Assembly (NCBI RefSeq): GCF_000424005.1
Contig: NZ_AUJB01000010.1
Location: forward strand, 186,001 to 250,000
Direction of reading: 5' to 3'
From: Pseudobutyrivibrio ruminis CF1b
GTDB taxonomy: Bacteria; Bacillota; Clostridia; Lachnospirales; Lachnospiraceae
Length of the DNA: 64,000 nt
A program made the position numbers and the translations under genes. Shown here piece after piece: positions 35,770-44,312 of the stretch. The notes beneath the pieces are model-generated. The model ran no database searches. It saw only the letters and a list, made by a program, of their open reading frames with translations, and had not been told where the DNA came from. Within the stretch, counting starts at the first letter, position 1. Every line of letters begins with the position of its first letter.

Positions 35770-36456
35770 ATGACATTAGGTATTATTGGCGCAATGCAGA
35801 TGGAGATTGAGAACCTCAAACCATCTATTAAGAACCCTACATTAGAGACAATCAGCGGTGTCACTTTCATCAAAGGCCAGATTAATGGTATCGATGTAGT
35901 TGCAGCAGTCAGCGGAATCGGAAAGGTATTTGCAGCTGTTTGTACAGAGATTATGATTCTTCATTTTGGTGTTGATCACATCATCAACATTGGTGTTGCA
36001 GGTACACTTGTAAGAGACCTTAAAGTTCTCGATGTAGCTGTTGCAGAATCAGCTGTACAGCATGATATGAATACATCAGCTCTCGGAGATCCAGTTGGTC
36101 TTATCTCAGGAATCAACGTAGTAAACTTTGAAGCAGATAAAAGGCTTACTCAGATTGTTTGCGATGTTCTCAAGGATAAAGGAATTCCTTATCAGACAGG
36201 TGTAATCGCTTCAGGTGATATGTTTGTAGATACAGACAAGCAGAGAGACAGAATCCGTCAGAACTTCAAGGCTATTGCATGTGAGATGGAAGGTGGAAGT
36301 ATTGCTCACGTTTGCTATATCAATGATGTACCATTCACACTTATTCGTTCTATCTCTGATGGAGACGGCAGTGCAATGGATTACAACACATTTGCAGGCA
36401 AAGCTGCAGAGCAGTCTATAAATATTGTTTTAGATGTGATTGCAAGAATAAAATAA
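35770..36456 (+). CDS. mtnN: 5'-methylthioadenosine/S-adenosylhomocysteine nucleosidase
   Basis: The 228-residue enzyme has family-standard length. The start MTLGIIGAMQMEIE includes Glu12; NIGVAGTL, CEMEGGSIAHVCY (substrate-binding Glu) and SISDGDGSAM (catalytic Asp) are present. It cleaves adenine from SAH and MTA, feeding S-ribosylhomocysteine to LuxS. ATG 35770 follows AAAAGGAG. Confidence 0.96.
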   Translation: MTLGIIGAMQMEIENLKPSIKNPTLETISGVTFIKGQINGIDVVAAVSGIGKVFAAVCTEIMILHFGVDHIINIGVAGTLVRDLKVLDVAVAESAVQHDMNTSALGDPVGLISGINVVNFEADKRLTQIVCDVLKDKGIPYQTGVIASGDMFVDTDKQRDRIRQNFKAIACEMEGGSIAHVCYINDVPFTLIRSISDGDGSAMDYNTFAGKAAEQSINIVLDVIARIK

Positions 36457-36524
36457 TAACAATAAAAAATATGATAATAAACGCCGGTTAGATAAATTTT
36501 TAACATAATTCCATAAATGTATAT

Positions 36525-36560
36525 AAGCTCATTGCCTGTTGTGCAATGAGCTTATTTTTT
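36525..36560 (+). terminator. Intrinsic terminator after mtnN
   Basis: AAGCTCATTGC (36525-36535) pairs perfectly with GCAATGAGCTT (36543-36553), then ATTTTTT. A TATGAT (36562) directly after may be the -10 of the kinase gene, with TTGTGC (36539) inside the hairpin as -35. Confidence 0.92.
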
Positions 36561-36591
36561 GTATGATGACTGTATTGGGTGGGTGAATGTT

Positions 36592-38391
36592 ATGCATAGC
36601 ATTATTAGAAGATACAATGATCTTAAAATAGGCAAAAAGCTTATTATTATATTTTTACTAATATCTATAATACCTATTATTCTATTACAGGTATTTCATT
36701 TTACTAGTGTCAGGAAAACTATGACCTCTCAGGTGGATGAAATCATCCAAAGTGATTTAATTCAGATTTCAGAGAGAACCAATCTCAGCTTAGAAAACTA
36801 TACCAATTTAATGTATCAGATATATGTGGATGAGAATGTTATCGACCAGGTAATGATACTGATGAACGGTACCCCTACAAGACGGGCGGCGGCTAAAAGC
36901 GATATTAGAGAGTTGCTCCATAGATACACAAGTGTGGTAGAAGGAGTGCGTTCTATCAGCCTGGTGTGTAAGAATGGGGAGTCGGTAACATACGATTTTG
37001 CTACAGATTCATCTATGTATAATATATGGAATCGATTTAAAGATATGAGAATAGCGCCACCATATCTGGATGCGGAAAGCAAATCAGGGATGGTTATTAC
37101 TCCTAGTATGAAGTTTGATGAAAATGGAGTAAAAAAATATTATTTTCATATATCAAAACGCTTGTACAACTTTGACCAGTTGGAGAAGGGCAGCATAGCA
37201 ACTGTCATAATGACTGTTGATGAAGAGGTTCTAAATACAATATGTAATTCATCTAAGGAGAGCAAAACAGGAATTAACTTCATCTTAGATGACGCTGGCA
37301 AGGTAATCTCATATCCTAGTGAAGCTTATGTAGCAATGAGCACTGGGGAAAACTTAGAAGCTTTCGTACGAGAAAGTGGATATTTACAAAGTAGCCATAA
37401 TATAGGAATCAATAAATACAAGGATGAATCCACAGGGTGGACATTCGTAAATGCTTATGACACAGATGAGATGCTAAAGGATGTTAGAAGGATTCAAATA
37501 ATAACAGTGTTAATAAGCTCTGTTATTATTATGGTAGTGGGATTGATTATTTTTTACACCACAAGGACCTTCAACAAATCCGTAAATACGATAGTGAAGG
37601 GAATGCAGACTGTTCAGGCAGGTGATTTGGACAAACGCATATCAGTAAAAAGTAAGGATGAATTCGGAACAATCGCAGCTAACTTCAACATAATGACAGC
37701 CAGGGTAAAGGAGCTATTGCAACAAATATCATCTGCTAAGGATAGGCAGCGCCATGCGGAACTAAAGGCATTAGAAGCCCAGATAAATCCACATTTTTTG
37801 TATAACACACTGGATACAATTAATTGGATGGCAATTGAGCATGGGGAAAATGAAATCAGTAAAGCACTTAGTAACCTGGGGCTAATATTAAGGCATTCAG
37901 TGAGCAAGGTGGAGGAAAAGACGCCTATAATTGCAGAATGTGATTTCCTTCAAAGATATTTGGATTTGCAGCAGATTAGATATGAGGGGGCATTTAAATA
38001 TGAGATTAACATGCAGCCGGAAATAAAGAATTTTCATATTCACAAGCTGCTTATCCAACCATTTGTAGAGAATGCTATATTACATGGATTTGAAGGAATA
38101 GAAGAAGGTGGAATGCTTTCTATAAATATGGACATATCAGAAGATAATAGGTTCCTTCAAATAAGTATTGCAGATAATGGGAATGGAATTGAGGAAGAGC
38201 TTGTTAACAAAATGAATAATCGAGATGCAGTTATCAATGATGACAACATAGATAAAGCGGGGTTAGGCCTGAAAAATGCATTTTCAAGGCTAGTAATGTA
38301 TTACGGAGGTATGGCTCATTGGAATATTAATAGTGTGGAGAAAATCGGAACGGAGATAACATTGTATATTCCTAAAAGTGAGTGTGAGTAG
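36592..38391 (+). CDS. YesM-type sensor histidine kinase
   Basis: ATG 36592 follows GGGTGGGTGA. The 599-residue protein has a membrane helix (about 15-37), a large extracytoplasmic Cache-type sensor region to about 295, a second helix, HAMP, then the His_kinase domain with LKALEAQINPHFLYNTLDTINWMA (phospho-acceptor His in NPHFLYN) and HATPase (FVENAILHG; ADNGNGI; GLGLKNA). YesM kinases usually control sugar importers. It is followed by the yesN-type gene 2 bases on. Confidence 0.94.
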   Translation: MHSIIRRYNDLKIGKKLIIIFLLISIIPIILLQVFHFTSVRKTMTSQVDEIIQSDLIQISERTNLSLENYTNLMYQIYVDENVIDQVMILMNGTPTRRAAAKSDIRELLHRYTSVVEGVRSISLVCKNGESVTYDFATDSSMYNIWNRFKDMRIAPPYLDAESKSGMVITPSMKFDENGVKKYYFHISKRLYNFDQLEKGSIATVIMTVDEEVLNTICNSSKESKTGINFILDDAGKVISYPSEAYVAMSTGENLEAFVRESGYLQSSHNIGINKYKDESTGWTFVNAYDTDEMLKDVRRIQIITVLISSVIIMVVGLIIFYTTRTFNKSVNTIVKGMQTVQAGDLDKRISVKSKDEFGTIAANFNIMTARVKELLQQISSAKDRQRHAELKALEAQINPHFLYNTLDTINWMAIEHGENEISKALSNLGLILRHSVSKVEEKTPIIAECDFLQRYLDLQQIRYEGAFKYEINMQPEIKNFHIHKLLIQPFVENAILHGFEGIEEGGMLSINMDISEDNRFLQISIADNGNGIEEELVNKMNNRDAVINDDNIDKAGLGLKNAFSRLVMYYGGMAHWNINSVEKIGTEITLYIPKSECE

Positions 38392-38393
38392 GT

Positions 38394-39878
38394 ATGAATA
38401 TAGTTATAGTTGAAGATGAAATCAAAATAAGAAATGGGTTATCCAGATTATTATCTAGCTATGGGGAACATGAAGTAATTGCCAAGGCGAAAAACGGTAG
38501 AGAGGGATTGGAAACCATAGAAAGCCTTCATCCTGATTTGGTATTCACTGATATTAAAATGCCAGAGATGGATGGACTACAGATGTTAGAAGAAATAAAA
38601 AATCGCCAGATAAAATGCCATAGCGTAATACTTACAGGCTATGCAGAATTCGATTATGCCAAGCGTGCTATCACCTGCGGAGCTGATGATTATTTGCTTA
38701 AGCCGATTACCGTGGATGCGGTAGACGGGGTGCTAAAATCCATCTCTGCCAAGATTAGTGCCGAAGCCACAAGAATAGATGCAGACCCAGCATCTTACAT
38801 TAGAGCAATAGTTTCTGGAGCTCTTGAAAACAATGATGAAAACATAGGTAAGGCTGAGCGGATTTTTGAATTATCAAAAGGATATGAATTATGCTTTTTA
38901 AGAGGATATAGCACAAGCGGATGCTTAGACAAGACTACCGTTATGGAAAAGTTTAAGGAATATAAGGGCTTGTATGTATCTGAAGATAATAAGGATTTGT
39001 TCATGCTTTATGATAAGTCTACCGGAAAGTATTCATCTGACGAGGAAATAGTAGCCATGCTTGACCGCAGAATAGATGTTGTTGATTGCCTAAAGGATTC
39101 TGTGTGGTATGTGGCAAGCTTGTCCAGCTTGAAGGAGCTAAAGGATATTGCTCTTCAATCTGATAAGAAATTTTTGGATGGAGAAATGGCAGGAACTAGA
39201 ATTGTAGAAGACGGTAATAATATCGTATATACGGATTATAAATATAGTAAAGATACTGAAAAAGAAATAGAAAAAATACTTGTGAATAATGATGAGGAAG
39301 GCTGGCAAAAATGGAGTGATGGCTTTGCCAAAGGATTCATAGGAAAAGCCTACGATCCATATTCTGTAAGAAGTGCATATCAAAGCCTTGCAGGGTTTAT
39401 TTTGCAGCTTGCCATTAAAATATGGCCTGATAAAGGCAGACAGATTAGGGAGTTAGATACAGTAGAAAAGATATCAAGGGCAAAGCTGTTATCTGAAATA
39501 AAGGAATGCTTGGACGAGTCGGCAGCAGTAGTGTTTGCTGGTGAAGCTACCCGTGATGATATTCACAATTATACTATACTAAAGGCAATAGCCTACATCA
39601 GAGAAAACTATGCTAACAAGATTTCCCAGGAGGAAGTAGCAAATTATTTGTCTATAACCCCAGAATATCTAAGCACTCTTTTCCATAGAGAAATGAATAA
39701 GAATTTCTCTTCATTTGTTAATGAGTTTAGAGTAAGTCATGCTAAGCGCCTGCTTACAGGCAGCAATCTGAAGATATACGAGATTGCAGAACAGGTAGGT
39801 TTTACAGATACCAAATACTTTAATAGAGTATTTAAGGATATAGAGGGAGTATCACCTAAGGAGTTTAGAGAAAGATGA
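38394..39878 (+). CDS. YesN-type response regulator with AraC domain
   Basis: The 494-residue protein has an N-terminal receiver (VIVEDEIKIRNGLS; phospho-acceptor Asp in VFTDIKMPEMDG; TGYAEFDYAKRA; LLKP), a long linker of unknown fold (about 125-385) and a C-terminal AraC pair of helix-turn-helices (EEVANYLSITPEYLSTLFHRE; IYEIAEQVGFTDTKYFNRVF). It is the output of the YesM kinase. Its stop overlaps the start of the solute-binding protein gene (ATGA). Confidence 0.94.
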   Translation: MNIVIVEDEIKIRNGLSRLLSSYGEHEVIAKAKNGREGLETIESLHPDLVFTDIKMPEMDGLQMLEEIKNRQIKCHSVILTGYAEFDYAKRAITCGADDYLLKPITVDAVDGVLKSISAKISAEATRIDADPASYIRAIVSGALENNDENIGKAERIFELSKGYELCFLRGYSTSGCLDKTTVMEKFKEYKGLYVSEDNKDLFMLYDKSTGKYSSDEEIVAMLDRRIDVVDCLKDSVWYVASLSSLKELKDIALQSDKKFLDGEMAGTRIVEDGNNIVYTDYKYSKDTEKEIEKILVNNDEEGWQKWSDGFAKGFIGKAYDPYSVRSAYQSLAGFILQLAIKIWPDKGRQIRELDTVEKISRAKLLSEIKECLDESAAVVFAGEATRDDIHNYTILKAIAYIRENYANKISQEEVANYLSITPEYLSTLFHREMNKNFSSFVNEFRVSHAKRLLTGSNLKIYEIAEQVGFTDTKYFNRVFKDIEGVSPKEFRER

Positions 39879-41077
39879 AAAAAGGTCTGAAACTAATAAC
39901 ACTGGCTATGTGCATGGCAATTACAAATACAGCCTGTGGAAGAAGTACTTCTGATGTGGAAAACACACCTGATGAAAAAGAACAATTGTTGATATGGTCT
40001 TACTATGAAACAGAAGCACAGGCTAATGGGCTGGATAAGTTAACAGCCAGCTTTAACAAAAGCCAGGACAAATATCAGGTGTCATGGGAGTATGTTCCAA
40101 TGACAGAATTTGACAAGAAAATCTCCAGGGCATATACAGAACAAGAGCTTCCAGATGTGGTAATTATTGATAATCCTGATATGAAAAAATTCATTCAGCT
40201 GGATATGTTTGAAGATATATCTGAGTATGCCAGTACCCTTAATCTAGATACAGATTATTATGAGGCATCTGTAGATACTATCAAATACAATGATAAATAC
40301 TACGGAGTTCCGTTTAACAGCAACAATGTTTGTTTGATATATCGAAGTGATTTGTTAAAGGCGGCAGGTGTTACATCACCTAAAACCTGGGATGAGCTTA
40401 GTGAAACAGCAAAGCTATTATCAAAAGATGGCTCCTACGGATTCTTGATGAGTGCCATGGATTCTGAGCAAGGCTCATTTCAGTTATTGTCATGGGTGAT
40501 GGCTGCCTCTGATTCTGATACACAGCTTACCAGGGAAGCAATCAGTGAATCCTATGATTATTTAGCAGGACTTATAAAAGATGGCTGTATGCCGGCGGAT
40601 TGTCTTAACTACAGCCAAACAGATATTGCAAGAAGATTTATAGAAGGGGATATAGCTATGATGGAAAACGGACCATGGGTTTTTCCTATGCTAGATGAAG
40701 CAGGAATTAGCTATGGCCTTTCATCTATGCCTATGAATAAAAGAAATGCAGTAATACTAGGTGGAGAAAACTTAGGAATAATCAAAGGTAAAAATGTAGA
40801 AGGCTCCATTGAGTTTATAAAATATTGCATGGAACAGGGCGGAACGGAAAGATTCTGCAGCGATGCAAATCTACTCCCATCCAGAATAAAATCAGCAAAT
40901 AAAATAATAGTGGATAATCCTAAGCTGGAAATTATTAGTCAGCAAATGAATTATGCAATTCCTCGCACAGGAATAGAGGGATATTCCAGAATATCCAAGC
41001 AATTACCTAAGAGCTTTGCAGATGTAGTGACTGGAGAGTTAACACCAGATGAAGCGGCAGGTAAAACCTTGAACTAA
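39875..41077 (+). CDS. Solute-binding lipoprotein coupled to the two-component system
   Basis: The 400-residue family-1 binding protein has a lipoprotein signal with the lipobox TNTACG (Cys at about residue 21). It aligns end to end with the transporter's binding protein at 41210 (shared ELPDVV, YYGVPF, MMENGPW, LGGENLG). Its start overlaps the response-regulator stop, so it is translated with the sensors rather than the permeases. I infer a ligand-presenting co-receptor for the YesM kinase; a transporter back-up role is the alternative. Confidence 0.88.
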   Translation: MKKGLKLITLAMCMAITNTACGRSTSDVENTPDEKEQLLIWSYYETEAQANGLDKLTASFNKSQDKYQVSWEYVPMTEFDKKISRAYTEQELPDVVIIDNPDMKKFIQLDMFEDISEYASTLNLDTDYYEASVDTIKYNDKYYGVPFNSNNVCLIYRSDLLKAAGVTSPKTWDELSETAKLLSKDGSYGFLMSAMDSEQGSFQLLSWVMAASDSDTQLTREAISESYDYLAGLIKDGCMPADCLNYSQTDIARRFIEGDIAMMENGPWVFPMLDEAGISYGLSSMPMNKRNAVILGGENLGIIKGKNVEGSIEFIKYCMEQGGTERFCSDANLLPSRIKSANKIIVDNPKLEIISQQMNYAIPRTGIEGYSRISKQLPKSFADVVTGELTPDEAAGKTLN

Positions 41078-41132
41078 AATTAGGATGAATTTTTTCCACC
41101 TTTTTTAATTTATTAGAATTTTTTAAAATCAA

Positions 41133-41209
41133 AACCTCTCTTAGAATACTTATATAAACAAAGGAGATACAAAGTATCTCGGGGGTAAGTATTCGAAGGG
41201 AGGTTTTTT
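41133..41209 (+). promoter_or_regulatory. 19-bp stem with T-run, masking the binding-protein ribosome binding site
   Basis: Bases 41133-41151 pair with 41187-41205 (17 Watson-Crick pairs, one G-U, one mismatch). Six T end directly at the start codon. The right arm contains GAAGGGAGG, the ribosome binding site of ATG 41210. The loop holds an inner hairpin, GAGATAC/GTATCTC (41164-41180), and a TATATA (41151). It may terminate or silence readthrough from the sensor operon while permitting transcripts begun in the loop. Confidence 0.65.
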
Positions 41210-42487
41210 ATGAGATTTAAGAAAGCCGTATCAATGGCATTAGCAGGTGCAATGGCAGCGTCACTTATGGTAGGCTGCGGTAGCTCAGGAAGTGGAACAA
41301 CACCAGATGCTTCTAATTCAGGGGAAGGAACACAGACAGCACAGGCAGGAGACAAGCAAGAGGTAGTTATTTGGGATTACTTTGAGACAGATGCTCAGAA
41401 GAAAATGATGGAATCCCTGATTAATGGATTTAACTCATCACAGGATGAATATGTAGCAAGTCATACTTATGTACCATTTGCTGATTATGAGAAGCAGTTA
41501 ACACTTGGTATTGCATCTGGCGAGCTTCCAGACGTAGTTATTCTTGATGGTTGCGATATGTCATCATTCATTGCTATGGATTTGTTCGGTGATATTTCAG
41601 ATGCCAACATAGATTGGTCAGAATACCTTGAAGGTCCAATGAATTCTACAATGATGGATGGCAAGCATTATGGTCTTCCTTTTGCAACAAACTGTACAGC
41701 TCTTTTCTACAATAAGGATATTCTTGATGATGCAGGAGTTCCTTATCCAGATGAGAACACTACATGGGACGAATTCCATGAGATGGCTAAGAAGCTTACA
41801 GATTATGGCGTAACAGGCTTTGGTAATGCAGCAATCGGAACAGATGAAGGTACATTCCAGTGCCTACAGTGGTTATACACAGCAGGAGGTTCTTACACAG
41901 ATATCGAAGCTGGTAAGGATGCATATCAGCTTATGCAGGATATGATTAACGACGGCTCTTGGTCTAAAGAGTGTGTAAACTGGGCTCAGACAGATGTATG
42001 TAATAACTGGAAAGCAGGAAACATTGCCATGATGCAAAATGGTCCATGGCAGATTCCTGGTATCGAAGCAGATGCTCCTGATATGAACTATGGTGTAACT
42101 GTCCTTCCTAAGAAGGATGCTTCAAGCGGCCAGGCTACATCTATTCTTGGTGGTGAAAACATGGGCGCTGTTAAGAAAGACAACATGGAAGGCGCCAAGG
42201 CATTCCTTGAGTACTACAATCAGACAGATGTTATGGTAGATGCAATGAAGCAGTATGGTTCATTCCCACCTAAGACAGAGGCAGCTAAGGATAGCTATTG
42301 GACAGATGATCCTATTCAGGCAGAGTTCATTACACAGCTTGAAACTTCTATTCCAAGAGGACCTTCACCAATTTGGCCTTCATATTCAAATGCAATTCAG
42401 ACTGGTTTCCAGGAAGTACTTACACTTGCTAAGTCGCCAGAACAGGCGGCAAAGGATACACAGGCAGCAGTTGATGCCGTTAAGTAA
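41210..42487 (+). CDS. Sugar ABC transporter solute-binding lipoprotein
   Basis: The 425-residue protein starts MRFKKAVSMALAGAMAASLM with lipobox MVGCG (Cys about 24), followed by a Ser/Gly/Thr linker and a family-1 extracellular sugar-binding domain (VIWDYFETDAQKKMM; ELPDVVILDG; GLPFATNCTALFYNKDIL; NIAMMQNGPW; ILGGENMGAV). It precedes two MalF/MalG-type permeases and a GH127 enzyme, so an arabinose-containing oligosaccharide is the probable ligand. Confidence 0.94.
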   Translation: MRFKKAVSMALAGAMAASLMVGCGSSGSGTTPDASNSGEGTQTAQAGDKQEVVIWDYFETDAQKKMMESLINGFNSSQDEYVASHTYVPFADYEKQLTLGIASGELPDVVILDGCDMSSFIAMDLFGDISDANIDWSEYLEGPMNSTMMDGKHYGLPFATNCTALFYNKDILDDAGVPYPDENTTWDEFHEMAKKLTDYGVTGFGNAAIGTDEGTFQCLQWLYTAGGSYTDIEAGKDAYQLMQDMINDGSWSKECVNWAQTDVCNNWKAGNIAMMQNGPWQIPGIEADAPDMNYGVTVLPKKDASSGQATSILGGENMGAVKKDNMEGAKAFLEYYNQTDVMVDAMKQYGSFPPKTEAAKDSYWTDDPIQAEFITQLETSIPRGPSPIWPSYSNAIQTGFQEVLTLAKSPEQAAKDTQAAVDAVK

Positions 42488-42499
42488 GAAGTAACATTT

Positions 42500-42527
42500 G
42501 GCGGGGAAGTAATTCCCCGCCATTTTT
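42500..42527 (+). terminator. Stem-loop between binding protein and permeases
   Basis: GGCGGGGAA (42500-42508) pairs perfectly with TTCCCCGCC (42513-42521), then ATTTTT. Such partial terminators keep binding protein in excess over permeases. Confidence 0.88.
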
Positions 42528-42553
42528 AGAAATAGTTATTTTGGAGGGATGTT

Positions 42554-43468
42554 ATGATTTCTAGAAAAAAGAAGTTGAATGGACCAGGGAAAATGGGATT
42601 TTTGTTTTCTCTTCCAGCAGTAATCTATATGCTTATCTTTGTTGGATATCCCACAATTTCAAATATCATTCTTAGTTTAAAGAATGTTAATGTCTTTAAT
42701 TTTTCAAGACCAGAGGCCCAGGAATTTATTGGTCTTTCAAATTATGTAGAGTTATTTACAGACGCTAATTCTGTAATGAGCCGTGCTATTTTGAATACTT
42801 TAATATTTACTGTAGCTTCAATCTTTTTCCAGTTTATTATTGGATTTATACTTGCATTATTATTTAGTAAGAAGTTTCCAGCATCAGCATTTTTCAGAGG
42901 TGCAACAATGATATCCTGGTTGCTTCCAGTTACTGTAGCAGGTCTTTTATTTAAGTTTATTTTTGCAAGCTCAGGTGGTATAGCAAACCAGCTATTAATG
43001 CAATTGCATATTATTAAAACACCTGTTGATTGGCTATTGAATGGCCCAACTGCTATGGTGGCTATTGTAGTTGCGAATATTTGGATTGGAATTCCTTTTA
43101 ATATGATGTTACTGCTTACAGGTCTAACAACTGTACCAGCAGATATTTATGAAAGTGCAAAAATCGATGGGGCCAATAAGCTTCAGACTTTGTTTAAGAT
43201 AACAATTCCAGTGATTAAACCAGCAATCATGTCTGTTTTAACACTTGGCTTCGTATATACCTTTAAAGTATTTGACTTAGTTTGGGTTATGACTAAGGGT
43301 GGACCAATCAATGCAACAGAATTGGCTTCAACATACGCTTACAAGCTGTCATTTGAACAGTTTGAATTTAGTAAAGGCGCAGCTTCTGCAAACATTCTAT
43401 TTTTAATTCTATTTGTAGTAGGAATGTTCTACATCAAGCTAATAAATGCAGAAGAGGAGGTAATGTAG
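42554..43468 (+). CDS. Sugar ABC transporter permease (MalF type)
   Basis: The 304-residue protein has six membrane helices and the permease EAA loop DIYESAKIDGANKLQTLFKITIPVIKP. It is probably one half of the channel with the next gene, energised by a shared MsmK-like ATPase encoded elsewhere, since no ATPase gene is present. ATG follows GGAGGG. Confidence 0.94.
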   Translation: MISRKKKLNGPGKMGFLFSLPAVIYMLIFVGYPTISNIILSLKNVNVFNFSRPEAQEFIGLSNYVELFTDANSVMSRAILNTLIFTVASIFFQFIIGFILALLFSKKFPASAFFRGATMISWLLPVTVAGLLFKFIFASSGGIANQLLMQLHIIKTPVDWLLNGPTAMVAIVVANIWIGIPFNMMLLLTGLTTVPADIYESAKIDGANKLQTLFKITIPVIKPAIMSVLTLGFVYTFKVFDLVWVMTKGGPINATELASTYAYKLSFEQFEFSKGAASANILFLILFVVGMFYIKLINAEEEVM

Positions 43469-43469
43469 G

Positions 43470-44303
43470 ATGAAAAGAGAAAGAAAAGAAAACACCATAA
43501 GCTTTATCATTGGAGTGGTGATATTCGTTATTCTTATGTTTCCTCTATATTGGATGATTGTTACAGCACTTAAAACGCAGGTGGAAATCTTCCAGGTTCC
43601 TACTCCACTGTGGCCTAAAAACCTTACACTAGAAGCTTTCCAAAGCCAGTTTTCTGAATCATCAGCAACAATGAAGGGCTTTAAGAATAGCTTTCTTATA
43701 GCGTTTTCTTCAATGGTAATATCAACAGTATTATCTATTCCAGCAGCATACGGTCTTGCAAGATTTAGATTTAATGCCAAAAAGCTGCTGATACTGTTTT
43801 TTTTAATGATGCAAATGTTGCCATCTACACTTATTTTGACACCACTGTACATTATGTTTTCAAAAGTGGGATTATTAAATAATTACTTAGCGCCAATCCT
43901 TGCAGATGCGACTTTGGGAATTCCCTTCTCAATCATCATTCTTCGTACTTATTTCCTTTCTATACCAAAGGAGCTAGACGAGGCAGCGGCAATAGATGGC
44001 TGCAATCCGGTAACATCATTTTTTAAAATAATGTTGCCGATTGCAAAGCCAGGTGTGATTGTAGCAGCGGTGTTCTCATTTGTTTATGCATGGGGCGATT
44101 TGATTTATGGAATCACATTTATGACAGATCCAAATATGAGACCAATCACATCAAATATTTATAATTATGTTCAGCAATATCAGACACTTTGGAATGCGAC
44201 TATGGCATTTGGACTTGTAGCAATCTTCCCAATTGTGTTGATATTCATATTTATGCAGAAATACATTGTTAGTGGACTTACAAACGGAGCAGTAAAGGCA
44301 TAG
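43470..44303 (+). CDS. Sugar ABC transporter permease (MalG type)
   Basis: The 277-residue protein has six membrane helices and the EAA loop ELDEAAAIDGCNPVTSFFKIMLPIAKP. It starts 1 base after the upstream stop. It completes the heterodimeric importer of the locus; the GH127 gene starts 9 bases later. Confidence 0.95.
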   Translation: MKRERKENTISFIIGVVIFVILMFPLYWMIVTALKTQVEIFQVPTPLWPKNLTLEAFQSQFSESSATMKGFKNSFLIAFSSMVISTVLSIPAAYGLARFRFNAKKLLILFFLMMQMLPSTLILTPLYIMFSKVGLLNNYLAPILADATLGIPFSIIILRTYFLSIPKELDEAAAIDGCNPVTSFFKIMLPIAKPGVIVAAVFSFVYAWGDLIYGITFMTDPNMRPITSNIYNYVQQYQTLWNATMAFGLVAIFPIVLIFIFMQKYIVSGLTNGAVKA

Positions 44304-44312
44304 GGGGAATAA

